Source: Salmonirosea aquatica
GTDB taxonomy: Bacteria > Bacteroidota > Bacteroidia > Cytophagales > Spirosomataceae
Assembly: GCF_009296315.1 (NCBI RefSeq)
Contig: NZ_WHLY01000002.1
Coordinates: forward strand, 3,826,501 to 3,890,500
DNA: 64,000 nt
Direction of reading: 5' to 3'
Each line of letters begins with the position of its first letter. Positions within the stretch are counted from its first letter, which is position 1. The position numbers and the translations under genes are program-made. Below the pieces are notes generated by a model, which worked only from the letters and a program-made list of their open reading frames with translations, was not told the DNA's origin and made no database searches. Below, in pieces: positions 1-7,407 of this stretch.

Positions 1-162
1 TTCGTCTCCGATGCACACACGCCCAAAAATGTATTGATCGTGGGCGAAAAACGGACGAAAGGTACCCCTGATCAGGCTGCGATCATGGAAAAAATACAGG
101 CTTCCAAGATGTATTTTGGAGTAGGGTACCATCAGCTGGAAGTGTTGCTGGGCTTGACATGA
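1..162 (+). CDS. C-terminal end of an unrecognised protein (partial)
   Basis: Frame 1 is open from the window edge to a TGA at 160-162 and gives 53 residues; the start lies outside the window. The visible part contains the stretches VLIVGEKRTKGTPDQAAIME and YFGVGYHQLEVLLGLT. Composition and codon use match the neighbouring core genes. I do not recognise the family from this fragment. Immediately downstream begins the decayed uvrA-like remnant on the other strand, so this gene is probably the last core gene before the accessory junction. Confidence 0.6.
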   Translation, partial: FVSDAHTPKNVLIVGEKRTKGTPDQAAIMEKIQASKMYFGVGYHQLEVLLGLT

Positions 163-179
163 ATGTCGACGGATAGAAT

Positions 180-267
180 AAAGTACCCCGTATGATTACC
201 CTTCACCTTGGCTACCTTCTCGGGGGAATCTTCGGCGATAATTTTGCCGCTGGGGCCGGGCTTTCCT
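180..267 (-). pseudogene. Remnant of a second uvrA 3' end
   Basis: Read on the minus strand, about 26 codons give GKIIAEDSPEKVAKVKG followed by NHTGYF. This matches the last residues of the intact UvrA at 2483-5323 (GQIIAEGTPEKVAKVKG, then SYTGHF). At DNA level 182-255 and 2508-2581 align without gaps at roughly 80 percent identity by eye. Upstream on the minus strand (above about 267) the similarity stops abruptly, and there is no UvrA core, so this is a fragment only. It could be the end of a lost UvrA paralogue, or one arm of a direct repeat left when the DNA between 270 and 2480 was inserted at the 3' end of uvrA. Confidence 0.7.
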
Positions 268-330
268 TGAGTACGTTTTCGACTTCCCGAATGCTCAGGA
301 AATACGTACCTTTGAATAAAAGAAAATCAA

Positions 331-564
331 ATGAAAGAAATTCAGGAACGAATCAGTATCAATCCCGAAATTCGATTTGGGAAGCCCTGCATCAAGGGTA
401 CCCGCATCACGGTGCAGGATGTGCTCGGTTGGCTGGCTAGTGGCATGAGTACCGAAGAAATTGTTGAGGATTTTCCTTCACTCGCCCGAGAGGACGTTTT
501 GGCCACGCTTGCCTTTGCGGCGAATCGGGAAGAAAGTACCAAAATACTGATCTCAGGGATATGA
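331..564 (+). CDS. DUF433 family antitoxin-like protein
   Basis: A 77-residue protein with the DUF433 signature: INPEIRFGKPCIKGTRITVQ near the N-terminus, then VLGWLASGMSTEEIVEDFP, a helix-turn-helix-like segment. DUF433 proteins are small DNA-binding proteins commonly encoded just before DUF5615 PIN-like proteins in presumed toxin-antitoxin pairs. Here the stop codon overlaps the ATG of a DUF5615-like start (ATGA at 561-564), as expected for such a pair, but the partner is cut off after 19 codons. An ORF at 192-440 in another frame overlaps it and is a shadow. Confidence 0.85.
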   Translation: MKEIQERISINPEIRFGKPCIKGTRITVQDVLGWLASGMSTEEIVEDFPSLAREDVLATLAFAANREESTKILISGI

Positions 565-620
565 AGTTGTTATTCGACGATAACATTTCGGCTGCTTTCA
601 GGCAGGAATCAAAAAATTGA
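561..620 (+). pseudogene. Truncated DUF5615 (PIN-like) toxin remnant
   Basis: Starting at the ATG that overlaps the DUF433 stop, the frame reads MKLLFDDNISAAFRQESKN and then stops. MKLLFDxNIS is the typical beginning of DUF5615 PIN-like proteins, where the first Asp belongs to the presumed catalytic site. A normal member is about 110-120 residues; only about 13 recognisable residues remain. The break lies at about 598, exactly where the convergent higA-like gene ends, which points to an insertion or deletion junction there. Confidence 0.65.
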
Positions 621-948
621 TCGGGATATGCAGCCCTTTGCTTAGGTTTCGGATCATGGCTACGGTGAGCTCTTGCTTATAGTTCAATACTTTGGATACT
701 TTGGTCTTGTCGCCGATAAAGGGAATAAGGTCAAGTTGTTTGAGATCATCCTGCTCCATTTTATATTTTAAAAAAGCAATGGGATCGCTCGGCTGCATGG
801 GTATGTGGACTTCCTCGTAAGCTTCCACCAGAGTGACCAGCATATCCATTTCTTGCTCTTCTGTATACGTTTTATTGGAATTTTCCATTAATTCCCACAC
901 CCGGCTCAGAGCCATTTTGTAATGCTTCTCGTTGTGCAGATTATCCAT
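598..948 (-). CDS. Orphan HigA-type antitoxin / HTH regulator
   Basis: 116 residues from the ATG at 946-948, chosen because the conserved family start (NLHNEKHYKMALSRV) follows it; an extended reading would begin at 990. The protein has the HigA layout: an acidic helical N-half (VTLVEAYEEVH, then PSDPIAFLKYKMEQ) and a C-terminal helix-turn-helix in which IGDKTKVSKVLNYKQELTVA is the recognition region. HigA normally neutralises the HigB mRNA interferase encoded beside it. No higB is present within 1 kb on either side, so this is a solitary antitoxin or regulator. Its 3' end abuts the broken DUF5615 fragment. Confidence 0.8.
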   Translation of the reverse strand: MDNLHNEKHYKMALSRVWELMENSNKTYTEEQEMDMLVTLVEAYEEVHIPMQPSDPIAFLKYKMEQDDLKQLDLIPFIGDKTKVSKVLNYKQELTVAMIRNLSKGLHIPINFLIPA

Positions 949-1060
949 TTGTAGGCTTGAACATTTTTTATTGGTTTGCGGCATAGACAATTTGCCAGTA
1001 AACAGGCACTAAGCGCATTTCTCTACACCGAAAGCTCTCGATTAGAAATTCTATATTTTT

Positions 1061-2389
1061 TTAAGCAGATGGGAGGGTATGCCAAAGACCTAAAATTACA
1101 TCTATCTTAGAGTAAACCTCAATGGGAAAAGTTATCAATTCAAATTTGTCTCTTATCTCTTTTAAATTTACAAATAATGTATTCAAGCGAGTTGAAACAA
1201 CTTGTTTATCTGTAACTGAATTTAAAGATTCATATTCATGAAATTCTGAAATACATTTCACCAAAGCCTCCTGCCAATCTTTATTATCAATATTTGCTTG
1301 TTTAAGCTCTTCTAAAATAGTCTTGATTTCATTTATGCTCGTCTCACGATTAGAAGACCTCATATCTACATTCGCGTTTTTTATCGTAGAATGGGTATTG
1401 AATTGCCCTACTAAACCATAAAAATTGTTTGTTTGATTTTCGTCCATTTGTATTAGTTTTTGAAATTGTATTAAATTTTTTGAATGCTCGATAGCTCTCT
1501 GAAAAATTTCTAGCTCATAATCAAGGTATTGCAAATTATTAGTTCTTCCTAGTCGAAGTTGCTTAGCTTTACTGGAAGATAATTTAAAGATTTTTGAAGA
1601 AATATATTCAAATTTTTCGTGAGGTTTTTTTGTTAGATCATTTGCTACATTATTGACTATTTCTGTATGTTGTATCGAAAATATTTTTTCAATAAGGCCA
1701 TCTAATTCACACCATATTTTATAATCTGTATAATGCTCAAAAAAATACTCTTGTTCATAAATATCATGTAACTGTATATCTGTCAATTTATCAAAATCAA
1801 TAAAACATTTCAAAAAGTTAATATTTAAAGAAGATTGATTATCAAGTAGATCTGGTATTTCATGATGAGTTTTGTTCTTTTTAAATACTTGAATTCTTGC
1901 TGATAATAAGTCACATAATATAATAAAAAAAACCTGAGAAGCATCATCGTTATTTAAATCGAGACCTTTTATAGCATTGCTAAAAGAATAAAAATTGTCC
2001 CTTTGGAACTCACTTCGAGTATAGTATATTGTACTTTGACTAATAATATGTTCATCAATAATGAAATCATTATCTTCCAAAAAACCAAAGGGAAGGATTG
2101 CTTTTTTTTGATTTCTATCTATCACATAAACATTCAGTGGAACAAGAATATTTTTTAAAATATGAATATTGGGATGAGAGTTGTTCTCTTGAAAGTATTG
2201 TTCTCTTTCATCCCTCGTAATAGGACTATATTCTATGAATGTCTCATAAAAAATTTTGCACATATGGGCTAATGTCCACTTAGCCATATCATTTTCCACC
2301 TGTGAAATTTTAGATATTCCAAAAGTATCCTCTTCTCTATTCAACTTTCGACTTTCATTGTCTTCGTAATTTAGATTTACTTGATCCAT
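1061..2389 (-). CDS. AT-rich gene of unknown function, 442 aa
   Basis: A single long open frame, strikingly AT-rich and rich in Asn, Ile and Lys codons compared with the GC-richer genes around it. This indicates recent acquisition. No signal peptide, membrane helix or nucleotide-binding motif is evident. Residues 1-300 look mainly helical. Near residue 320 the segment NNFYGLVGQFNTHSTIKNAN resembles the short beta stretch that precedes C-terminal helical modules in some multidomain signalling or defence proteins; that resemblance is weak and is inference only. A helical tail follows (about 345-430). It sits between the orphan HigA and uvrA, inside the span bracketed by the duplicated uvrA ends. 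I do not recognise a family. Confidence 0.7.
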   Translation of the reverse strand: MDQVNLNYEDNESRKLNREEDTFGISKISQVENDMAKWTLAHMCKIFYETFIEYSPITRDEREQYFQENNSHPNIHILKNILVPLNVYVIDRNQKKAILPFGFLEDNDFIIDEHIISQSTIYYTRSEFQRDNFYSFSNAIKGLDLNNDDASQVFFIILCDLLSARIQVFKKNKTHHEIPDLLDNQSSLNINFLKCFIDFDKLTDIQLHDIYEQEYFFEHYTDYKIWCELDGLIEKIFSIQHTEIVNNVANDLTKKPHEKFEYISSKIFKLSSSKAKQLRLGRTNNLQYLDYELEIFQRAIEHSKNLIQFQKLIQMDENQTNNFYGLVGQFNTHSTIKNANVDMRSSNRETSINEIKTILEELKQANIDNKDWQEALVKCISEFHEYESLNSVTDKQVVSTRLNTLFVNLKEIRDKFELITFPIEVYSKIDVILGLWHTLPSA

Positions 2390-2482
2390 GATCCCATTAT
2401 TATTGGTGATTCCTTTTGCTGCTGCCGATTGTCAACCGATGTCTACTCACAGAACAAGTTTCAAAACTTGTCAAACCTAAAG

Positions 2483-5323
2483 CTACCCCGCCAGCTCCGT
2501 CTTCAAAAAGTGCCCTGTATAGCTACCCTTCACTTTGGCTACCTTCTCAGGGGTACCTTCGGCGATGATTTGGCCGCCGAGTCCGCCGCCTTCGGGACCG
2601 AGGTCCACGACGTAATCGGCTACTTTGATGACGTCCATGTTATGCTCGATGATGAGGACGGTGTTGCCCTTATCTACGAGTTTTTGCAGCACGGCCAGCA
2701 GATGGCGGATGTCCTGGAAATGCAGGCCCGTGGTAGGTTCGTCCAGAATATAGAGCGTTTTGCCGGTGTCGCGCTTGGAGAGTTCTTCGGATAGCTTCAC
2801 GCGCTGGGCTTCGCCGCCCGAGAGCGTGGTGGCGTGCTGGCCAAGGGTGATGTACCCCAGGCCGACGTCGTTCAGCGTCTGAACCTTGCGTAGGATGCGC
2901 GGCTGATTTTCGAAGAATTCCAGCGCCGATTCTACCGTCATGTCCAGCACGTCGGCCACGGATTTTCCCTTGAAACGTACCTCGAGTGTCTCGCGGTTGA
3001 AGCGCTTTCCCTTGCAGGTTTCGCAGTTGATATGCACATCGGGCAGGAAATCCATCTCGATCTTCTTCATACCCGCTCCTTCGCAGTCTTCGCAGCGCCC
3101 GCCTTTCACATTGAAGCTGAACCGCCCTGGCTTGTAACCCCGGATTTTGGATTCAGGGAGTTCGGCGTAGAGCGCGCGGATGTCGGTGAATAGGTTGGTG
3201 TAGGTAGCCGGATTGGAACGCGGCGTGCGGCCAATCGGCGACTGATCTACCTCGATTACTTTATCCAGATGTTCCAGCCCTTCGATGGACTTATGTTCTA
3301 AAGGTTCGCGGCGAGATCGGTAAAAATGCTGGTTGAGCAGCGGGAACAGCGTTTCATGGATCAACGACGACTTGCCGCTGCCACTCACGCCCGTCACACA
3401 AGTCAAGGTACCCAGCGGAATTTTGAGCGTGACATTTTTGAGGTTGTGACCCGTACAGTTTTTCAAAACGAGTTTGTGGCCATTGCCTTTACGGCGTTTT
3501 TCGGGTACCTCGATGCCCTGCCGACCGCTGAGGTAGTCGGCGGTGGTGGAGCCGTTTTTCAGGAATTCGTCCGGGGTACCCTGCCCCACGATATTGCCGC
3601 CGTGGCGTCCGGCACCGGGACCGATGTCCACGATATAGTCCGAGGCCAGCATCATGTCCTTGTCGTGCTCTACGACCAGCACGGTGTTGCCCAGGTCACG
3701 GAGGTTTTTTAATGAATTAATCAGCCGCACATTGTCGCGCTGATGCAGGCCGATGCTCGGCTCGTCCATGATGTAGAGTACCCCCGTCAGTTGGGTACCG
3801 ATCTGCGTGGCCAGGCGGATGCGCTGCGCCTCACCGCCGGAGAGGGTACGCAGGGCGCGGTTCAGGGTGAGATAGTCCAGCCCCACATCCAGCAAAAAAC
3901 CGACCCGCTTGCGGATTTCTTTCAATACTTCGTGGGCGATGACTTTCTGGCGATCTTCCAGCCGATCTTCGATGCCGTTCAGCGTGTCGGCCAGTTCGCG
4001 GATGTCCATTTCGGCCAGTTCGGCGATGTTACGGTTATCGATTTTGAAGTGCAGCGACTCCTGCCGCAGCCGTCCGCCCTGGCATTCGGGACAGGTGCGG
4101 ATCACCATGAAGTCTTTGAGCCAATCGTGAATCTTGTCGGTGCCGTTTTCCTGCTGGCGTTTCAGAAAATTGATGATGCCGTCGAACTTGGTGTCCCATT
4201 TGGTACCGGGATACTTCTTGGAAGGTACCGGCACGGGTTCGTCGGTGCCGTAGAGCACTAGTTCGATGGCTTCGGGCGGGAATTTTTCGAGCGGGGTACT
4301 GAGGCTGACCTTGTGTTTTTTTAACAAAACCTCCAATTGCTTGAAAATCCAGGCTTCGCGGTACTCGCCCATGGGGGCGATCCCACCCCGGCTGATGCTC
4401 AGCGAGCGGTCGGGAATGACGGATTCTTCGGTGATTTCTTCCACTACGCCCAGCCCCTGGCAGGTAGGGCACCAGCCGTAGGGCGAGTTGAACGAAAAGG
4501 AATTGGGCGCCGGATCGTCGTAGCTGATGCCCGACTCAGGGTCCATGAGGTTTTGGGAAAAGTACTGCGCTTCGTCCTTGGCGTCCATCACCATCATCGC
4601 CCCTTTGCCCTGCTTCAGCGCCGTAGCCACCGACTGACTGAGCCGGTAGCGGTCCTCGGCCTTGGGCACGATGCGGTCGACCACGATCTCGATATCGTGT
4701 ACCTTGTAGCGGTCCAGCTGCATCTTCGGCTCGATGTCCATCACTTCACCATCGACCCGTACCTTGGTGTACCCTAGCCGGGCAATTTGTACGAACAGCT
4801 CACGATAATGGCCCTTGCGGCCCTTCACGGTGGGAGCCAGCAGGGTCGTTTTTTGTCCTTCAAACTGGTTCAGTAACTGGTCGATGATCTGGTCCTGCGA
4901 CTGCTTCACCATGCGGCGACCCGTTACGTAGCTGAACGCCTCACCCGCCCGCGCGTACAGCAGGCGCAGGAAGTCATAGATCTCAGTGACGGTACCTACC
5001 GTGGAGCGGGGGTTGCGGGAGGTAGTCTTCTGCTCGATGCTGATGACGGGCGACAGGCCGCTGATTTTGTCCACGTCGGGTCGCTCCATTTCGCCGATGA
5101 AGCCGCGCGCGTAGGACGAGAAGCTCTCCATGTAGCGCCGCTGTCCTTCGGCGTAAATCGTATCGAAAGCCAACGACGACTTGCCGCTGCCGCTGATGCC
5201 CGTCACGACTACCAGTTGATTGCGGGGAATGGATACGTCGATATTTTTAAGATTATGCTCGCGGGCGCCCTGTACATCGATGTGGTCGTAGCCCGTCGGG
5301 TCGGGAAGATGCTGTGGTTTCAA
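2483..5323 (-). CDS. uvrA: Excinuclease ABC subunit A (UvrA)
   Basis: 946 residues, the usual length (about 940). UvrA is the damage-sensing ATPase of nucleotide excision repair; it loads UvrB on distorted DNA. Two ABC modules are visible: Walker A GISGSGKSSLAFDT (about 42) and GVSGSGKSSLIHET, with signatures LSGGEAQRIRLATQIG and LSGGEAQRVKLSEELSK and Walker B ILYIMDEPS and LYILDEPT. The C-terminal zinc module is intact (CEDCEGAG and CETCKGKR). The first zinc module is degenerate: the usual early cysteine is Asp261 (LMDPESGISY) while Cys285 and Cys288 remain (GWCPTCQG). The start MKPQHLPDPTGYDHIDVQGA is consistent with family N-termini. Its 3' end is duplicated at 180-267. Confidence 0.97.
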   Translation of the reverse strand: MKPQHLPDPTGYDHIDVQGAREHNLKNIDVSIPRNQLVVVTGISGSGKSSLAFDTIYAEGQRRYMESFSSYARGFIGEMERPDVDKISGLSPVISIEQKTTSRNPRSTVGTVTEIYDFLRLLYARAGEAFSYVTGRRMVKQSQDQIIDQLLNQFEGQKTTLLAPTVKGRKGHYRELFVQIARLGYTKVRVDGEVMDIEPKMQLDRYKVHDIEIVVDRIVPKAEDRYRLSQSVATALKQGKGAMMVMDAKDEAQYFSQNLMDPESGISYDDPAPNSFSFNSPYGWCPTCQGLGVVEEITEESVIPDRSLSISRGGIAPMGEYREAWIFKQLEVLLKKHKVSLSTPLEKFPPEAIELVLYGTDEPVPVPSKKYPGTKWDTKFDGIINFLKRQQENGTDKIHDWLKDFMVIRTCPECQGGRLRQESLHFKIDNRNIAELAEMDIRELADTLNGIEDRLEDRQKVIAHEVLKEIRKRVGFLLDVGLDYLTLNRALRTLSGGEAQRIRLATQIGTQLTGVLYIMDEPSIGLHQRDNVRLINSLKNLRDLGNTVLVVEHDKDMMLASDYIVDIGPGAGRHGGNIVGQGTPDEFLKNGSTTADYLSGRQGIEVPEKRRKGNGHKLVLKNCTGHNLKNVTLKIPLGTLTCVTGVSGSGKSSLIHETLFPLLNQHFYRSRREPLEHKSIEGLEHLDKVIEVDQSPIGRTPRSNPATYTNLFTDIRALYAELPESKIRGYKPGRFSFNVKGGRCEDCEGAGMKKIEMDFLPDVHINCETCKGKRFNRETLEVRFKGKSVADVLDMTVESALEFFENQPRILRKVQTLNDVGLGYITLGQHATTLSGGEAQRVKLSEELSKRDTGKTLYILDEPTTGLHFQDIRHLLAVLQKLVDKGNTVLIIEHNMDVIKVADYVVDLGPEGGGLGGQIIAEGTPEKVAKVKGSYTGHFLKTELAG
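2508..2592 (+). repeat. Right copy of the direct repeat (uvrA 3' end)
   Basis: This stretch covers the last coding part of uvrA and is the partner of the remnant at 180-267, in the same orientation. The two copies bracket 2.2 kb containing the DUF433, truncated DUF5615, orphan HigA and AT-rich 442-codon genes. The right copy lies within the functional uvrA. Confidence 0.6.
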
Positions 5324-5629
5324 AAGAGGAATTCGGCTGGTTAGGTTATCCTGGTAGTAACCCGAAAAAACGGGGTTAGGTTCGGGTAGATTAAGGACAT
5401 TCTTTCATTCGATCGGCAAACCCTACCTTTGCTAATTATGAACATGACTTTGAGTAAAGGACTGTTTTGATTGCAAGTGAAGCAAGATTATGTAGCCAGG
5501 CCCTTTTGGATTTGTTACCAGTTTTATTGTAAATTTAGCAAGCCTGATGATTCAGGCATAGATCAGAAAATATACCAGACTGGGTTTGGGATAGTCGGTT
5601 TGAAATTCAACTCAAAATTTTCCACCATT
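5324..5629 (+). promoter_or_regulatory. Divergent intergenic region with candidate promoter (TACCTTTG, 5424-5431)
   Basis: The region separates uvrA (minus) from the lipoprotein gene (plus). On the plus strand TACCTTTG at 5424-5431 matches the Bacteroidota -7 element TAnnTTTG exactly, but no clear TTG -33 box stands 17-20 bases upstream. A start near 5438 would give a leader of about 190 bases, including a tiny open frame (5438-5470, MNMTLSKGLF) that could be chance. No matching element was found for uvrA on the minus strand. Confidence 0.4.
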
Positions 5630-7054
5630 ATGAAAAATATCCTTTATCTGACCTGTCTTGGTTTTACTTTTCTGCTCTTCACTTGTAAAAAGCCTGATGT
5701 CGACGCTGTTGGTAAGATGGAAGATTTGGATGAGGTTGCCAAAATCGAAGGAACTTCTAAGGTAGATTCTGTCAAAAACCTGGGTTGGCTCAAAAATGTC
5801 AAGGTCGAGGGCGCGACTGAGGTGGCTTTCGATACGGTGGAGAGAACAATAGCGATAACCTTACCAGCGACTTTTACGAAAGACACCCTTTTTCTCGATT
5901 TTGAATTGTATGAGGGCGCGACACTTGAGCTTAATTCTTGGCACAAACTTATCACCGCCAATCGAATAGAGCTCAGTCATTTCAGAGGGAACTCGCCGAC
6001 TACTTTTATGGTGCTTAGCCAAGATAAGCGTGTCGGGAAAACATACATGATCTATGTGGAATGCACAGGCCCGCTAAATGCTTCTCTTACTTCTGACTTG
6101 ATGCTTCATCCGTCTCGTGCTGAGCCGTATAGTTCGGTGCAGGCCTCACTTGAACTGAACTCGGGCGTGGGTACCATACCCGAAAAGCCGGGAAGTACCA
6201 AACGGCTTACATCAAAGCTCATCGACCTTGGAAGCGGCAGGCCAGTTCAGGGTATGTACGGCGTGCCCGTCCGCACCTTCTTTCTTGAGAATACCACGCC
6301 GCTTAATTTGGCCTCAGAGTACGCGCTGGAATTGGAATACGGTGAAAAGAAATTTGTATCTCCTATTCGAAAAAAATTGGTCAGGGCTACCCCAATTGCC
6401 GCTCCTTATGAGCTTAATAGCCTATTTCAGGCATTACCATTAAATCGGGAAATATTGCTAGACGGAGGCTATTTTCTGTCAGATCTTAACTACCGCATAA
6501 AAGTTGAAAGTGATTTCCACCCCAGTATGTGGCTAGCTGCGAATTATAAAAATCCTTCTATGCTCAGTTTTGTGCTACCGTCCGAGACGGCTGACGGATC
6601 TTATTTGATAAGCCTGTATGAAGGAGAATCGCTTGTCAAGTCATTTATTTTTAACGTCTCAAATGCCGCGAACACAAAAGGTATTAGAAAAATATTAGCC
6701 GAGTCCCTCGATTGTCCGTCGCGTGCTTTGCGGGAGGCCACGCCCAGAAATCTAACCTTTCAGAAAGGACAAGCCATGTATGTGGACCCATTTCCAGCCA
6801 TCCTGGGTGGCTTCTACGCTAGCTTCGACCCAAATAAGAAACTGCCCGATCTGGAACTCAAAAACGGACAGCGCAGCGTAATACTCAAAGCCAAAACCCG
6901 CGCCGACGGTTGCTACGCCGACGGCACAGTTCAGTTGTATTACGGAGAATACATGATTCCGACTAGTATGGCACCCGGCAGTTACGAGGCCAGGCTGGTG
7001 TACCCCGAAGATCCGAAGTCAGTACCTTTTTGGACTCTGATTACCATCCATTGA
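5630..7054 (+). CDS. Putative lipoprotein, unknown function
   Basis: 474 residues from the ATG at 5630. This start, rather than the longer open frame beginning at 5471, gives a clean lipoprotein signal: MKNILYLTCLGFTFLLFTC with the lipobox LLFTC. The following residues are acidic or Ser/Thr-rich, and the rest looks like consecutive beta-sandwich domains (for example around residues 60-150 and 300-390), as in cell-surface lipoproteins of this phylum. No enzyme motif is visible and no sorting tail is present. It stands alone between uvrA and the permease and is followed by a strong terminator. Exact function is unknown. Confidence 0.75.
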   Translation: MKNILYLTCLGFTFLLFTCKKPDVDAVGKMEDLDEVAKIEGTSKVDSVKNLGWLKNVKVEGATEVAFDTVERTIAITLPATFTKDTLFLDFELYEGATLELNSWHKLITANRIELSHFRGNSPTTFMVLSQDKRVGKTYMIYVECTGPLNASLTSDLMLHPSRAEPYSSVQASLELNSGVGTIPEKPGSTKRLTSKLIDLGSGRPVQGMYGVPVRTFFLENTTPLNLASEYALELEYGEKKFVSPIRKKLVRATPIAAPYELNSLFQALPLNREILLDGGYFLSDLNYRIKVESDFHPSMWLAANYKNPSMLSFVLPSETADGSYLISLYEGESLVKSFIFNVSNAANTKGIRKILAESLDCPSRALREATPRNLTFQKGQAMYVDPFPAILGGFYASFDPNKKLPDLELKNGQRSVILKAKTRADGCYADGTVQLYYGEYMIPTSMAPGSYEARLVYPEDPKSVPFWTLITIH

Positions 7055-7154
7055 TGTGTGATGTGAACTGCATAACAGTAAGGTAGTATCAGCTACCTTT
7101 CAGAAGTCTGAAGGTACCTAAGGATATATTTGTCGTCCAACATCATCCCTTTTA

Positions 7155-7191
7155 TTCCTGGAATAATCACTCGGTTATTCCAGGAATTTTT
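7155..7191 (+). terminator. Rho-independent terminator after the lipoprotein gene
   Basis: A perfect 12-bp stem, TTCCTGGAATAA (7155-7166) and TTATTCCAGGAA (7175-7186), with an 8-base loop, followed by a run of T. It lies 100 bases after the lipoprotein stop. The rest of 7055-7407 holds no supported gene; it contains two GGTACC sites near 7240 and 7302. Confidence 0.85.
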
Positions 7192-7407
7192 ATTTGCCAC
7201 TGATGCCCAACGACTACCAGCAAATTTTTCGGAAGGGGGTACCTTACTGTTTCCAAGGGTAGGCCCGCGGGTCTCTTGTGTTTGAAAGAATAATGTGGCC
7301 GGGGTACCTTGGTTCCATAAATCAGCGACTAATTCTTTTAACCTAACGGATAATCGCTATTTTAGCCCCTGCTTTCAAAATACCCATCAGTCAAACCCCT
7401 TCTCTGC

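Noticed and set aside
2454-2471. ACAAGTTT/AAACTTGT hairpin as the uvrA terminator
   Set aside because: Short loop and no T run on the minus strand; not strong enough to annotate.
402-2550. Absence of GGTACC as proof of foreign origin
   Set aside because: Core stretches such as 26.1-28.2 kb and 51.7-54.2 kb also lack the site for over 2 kb; the AT-rich composition is better evidence.
2381-2794. 137-codon plus-strand ORF over the uvrA 3' end
   Set aside because: Antisense to conserved UvrA sequence with no independent support.
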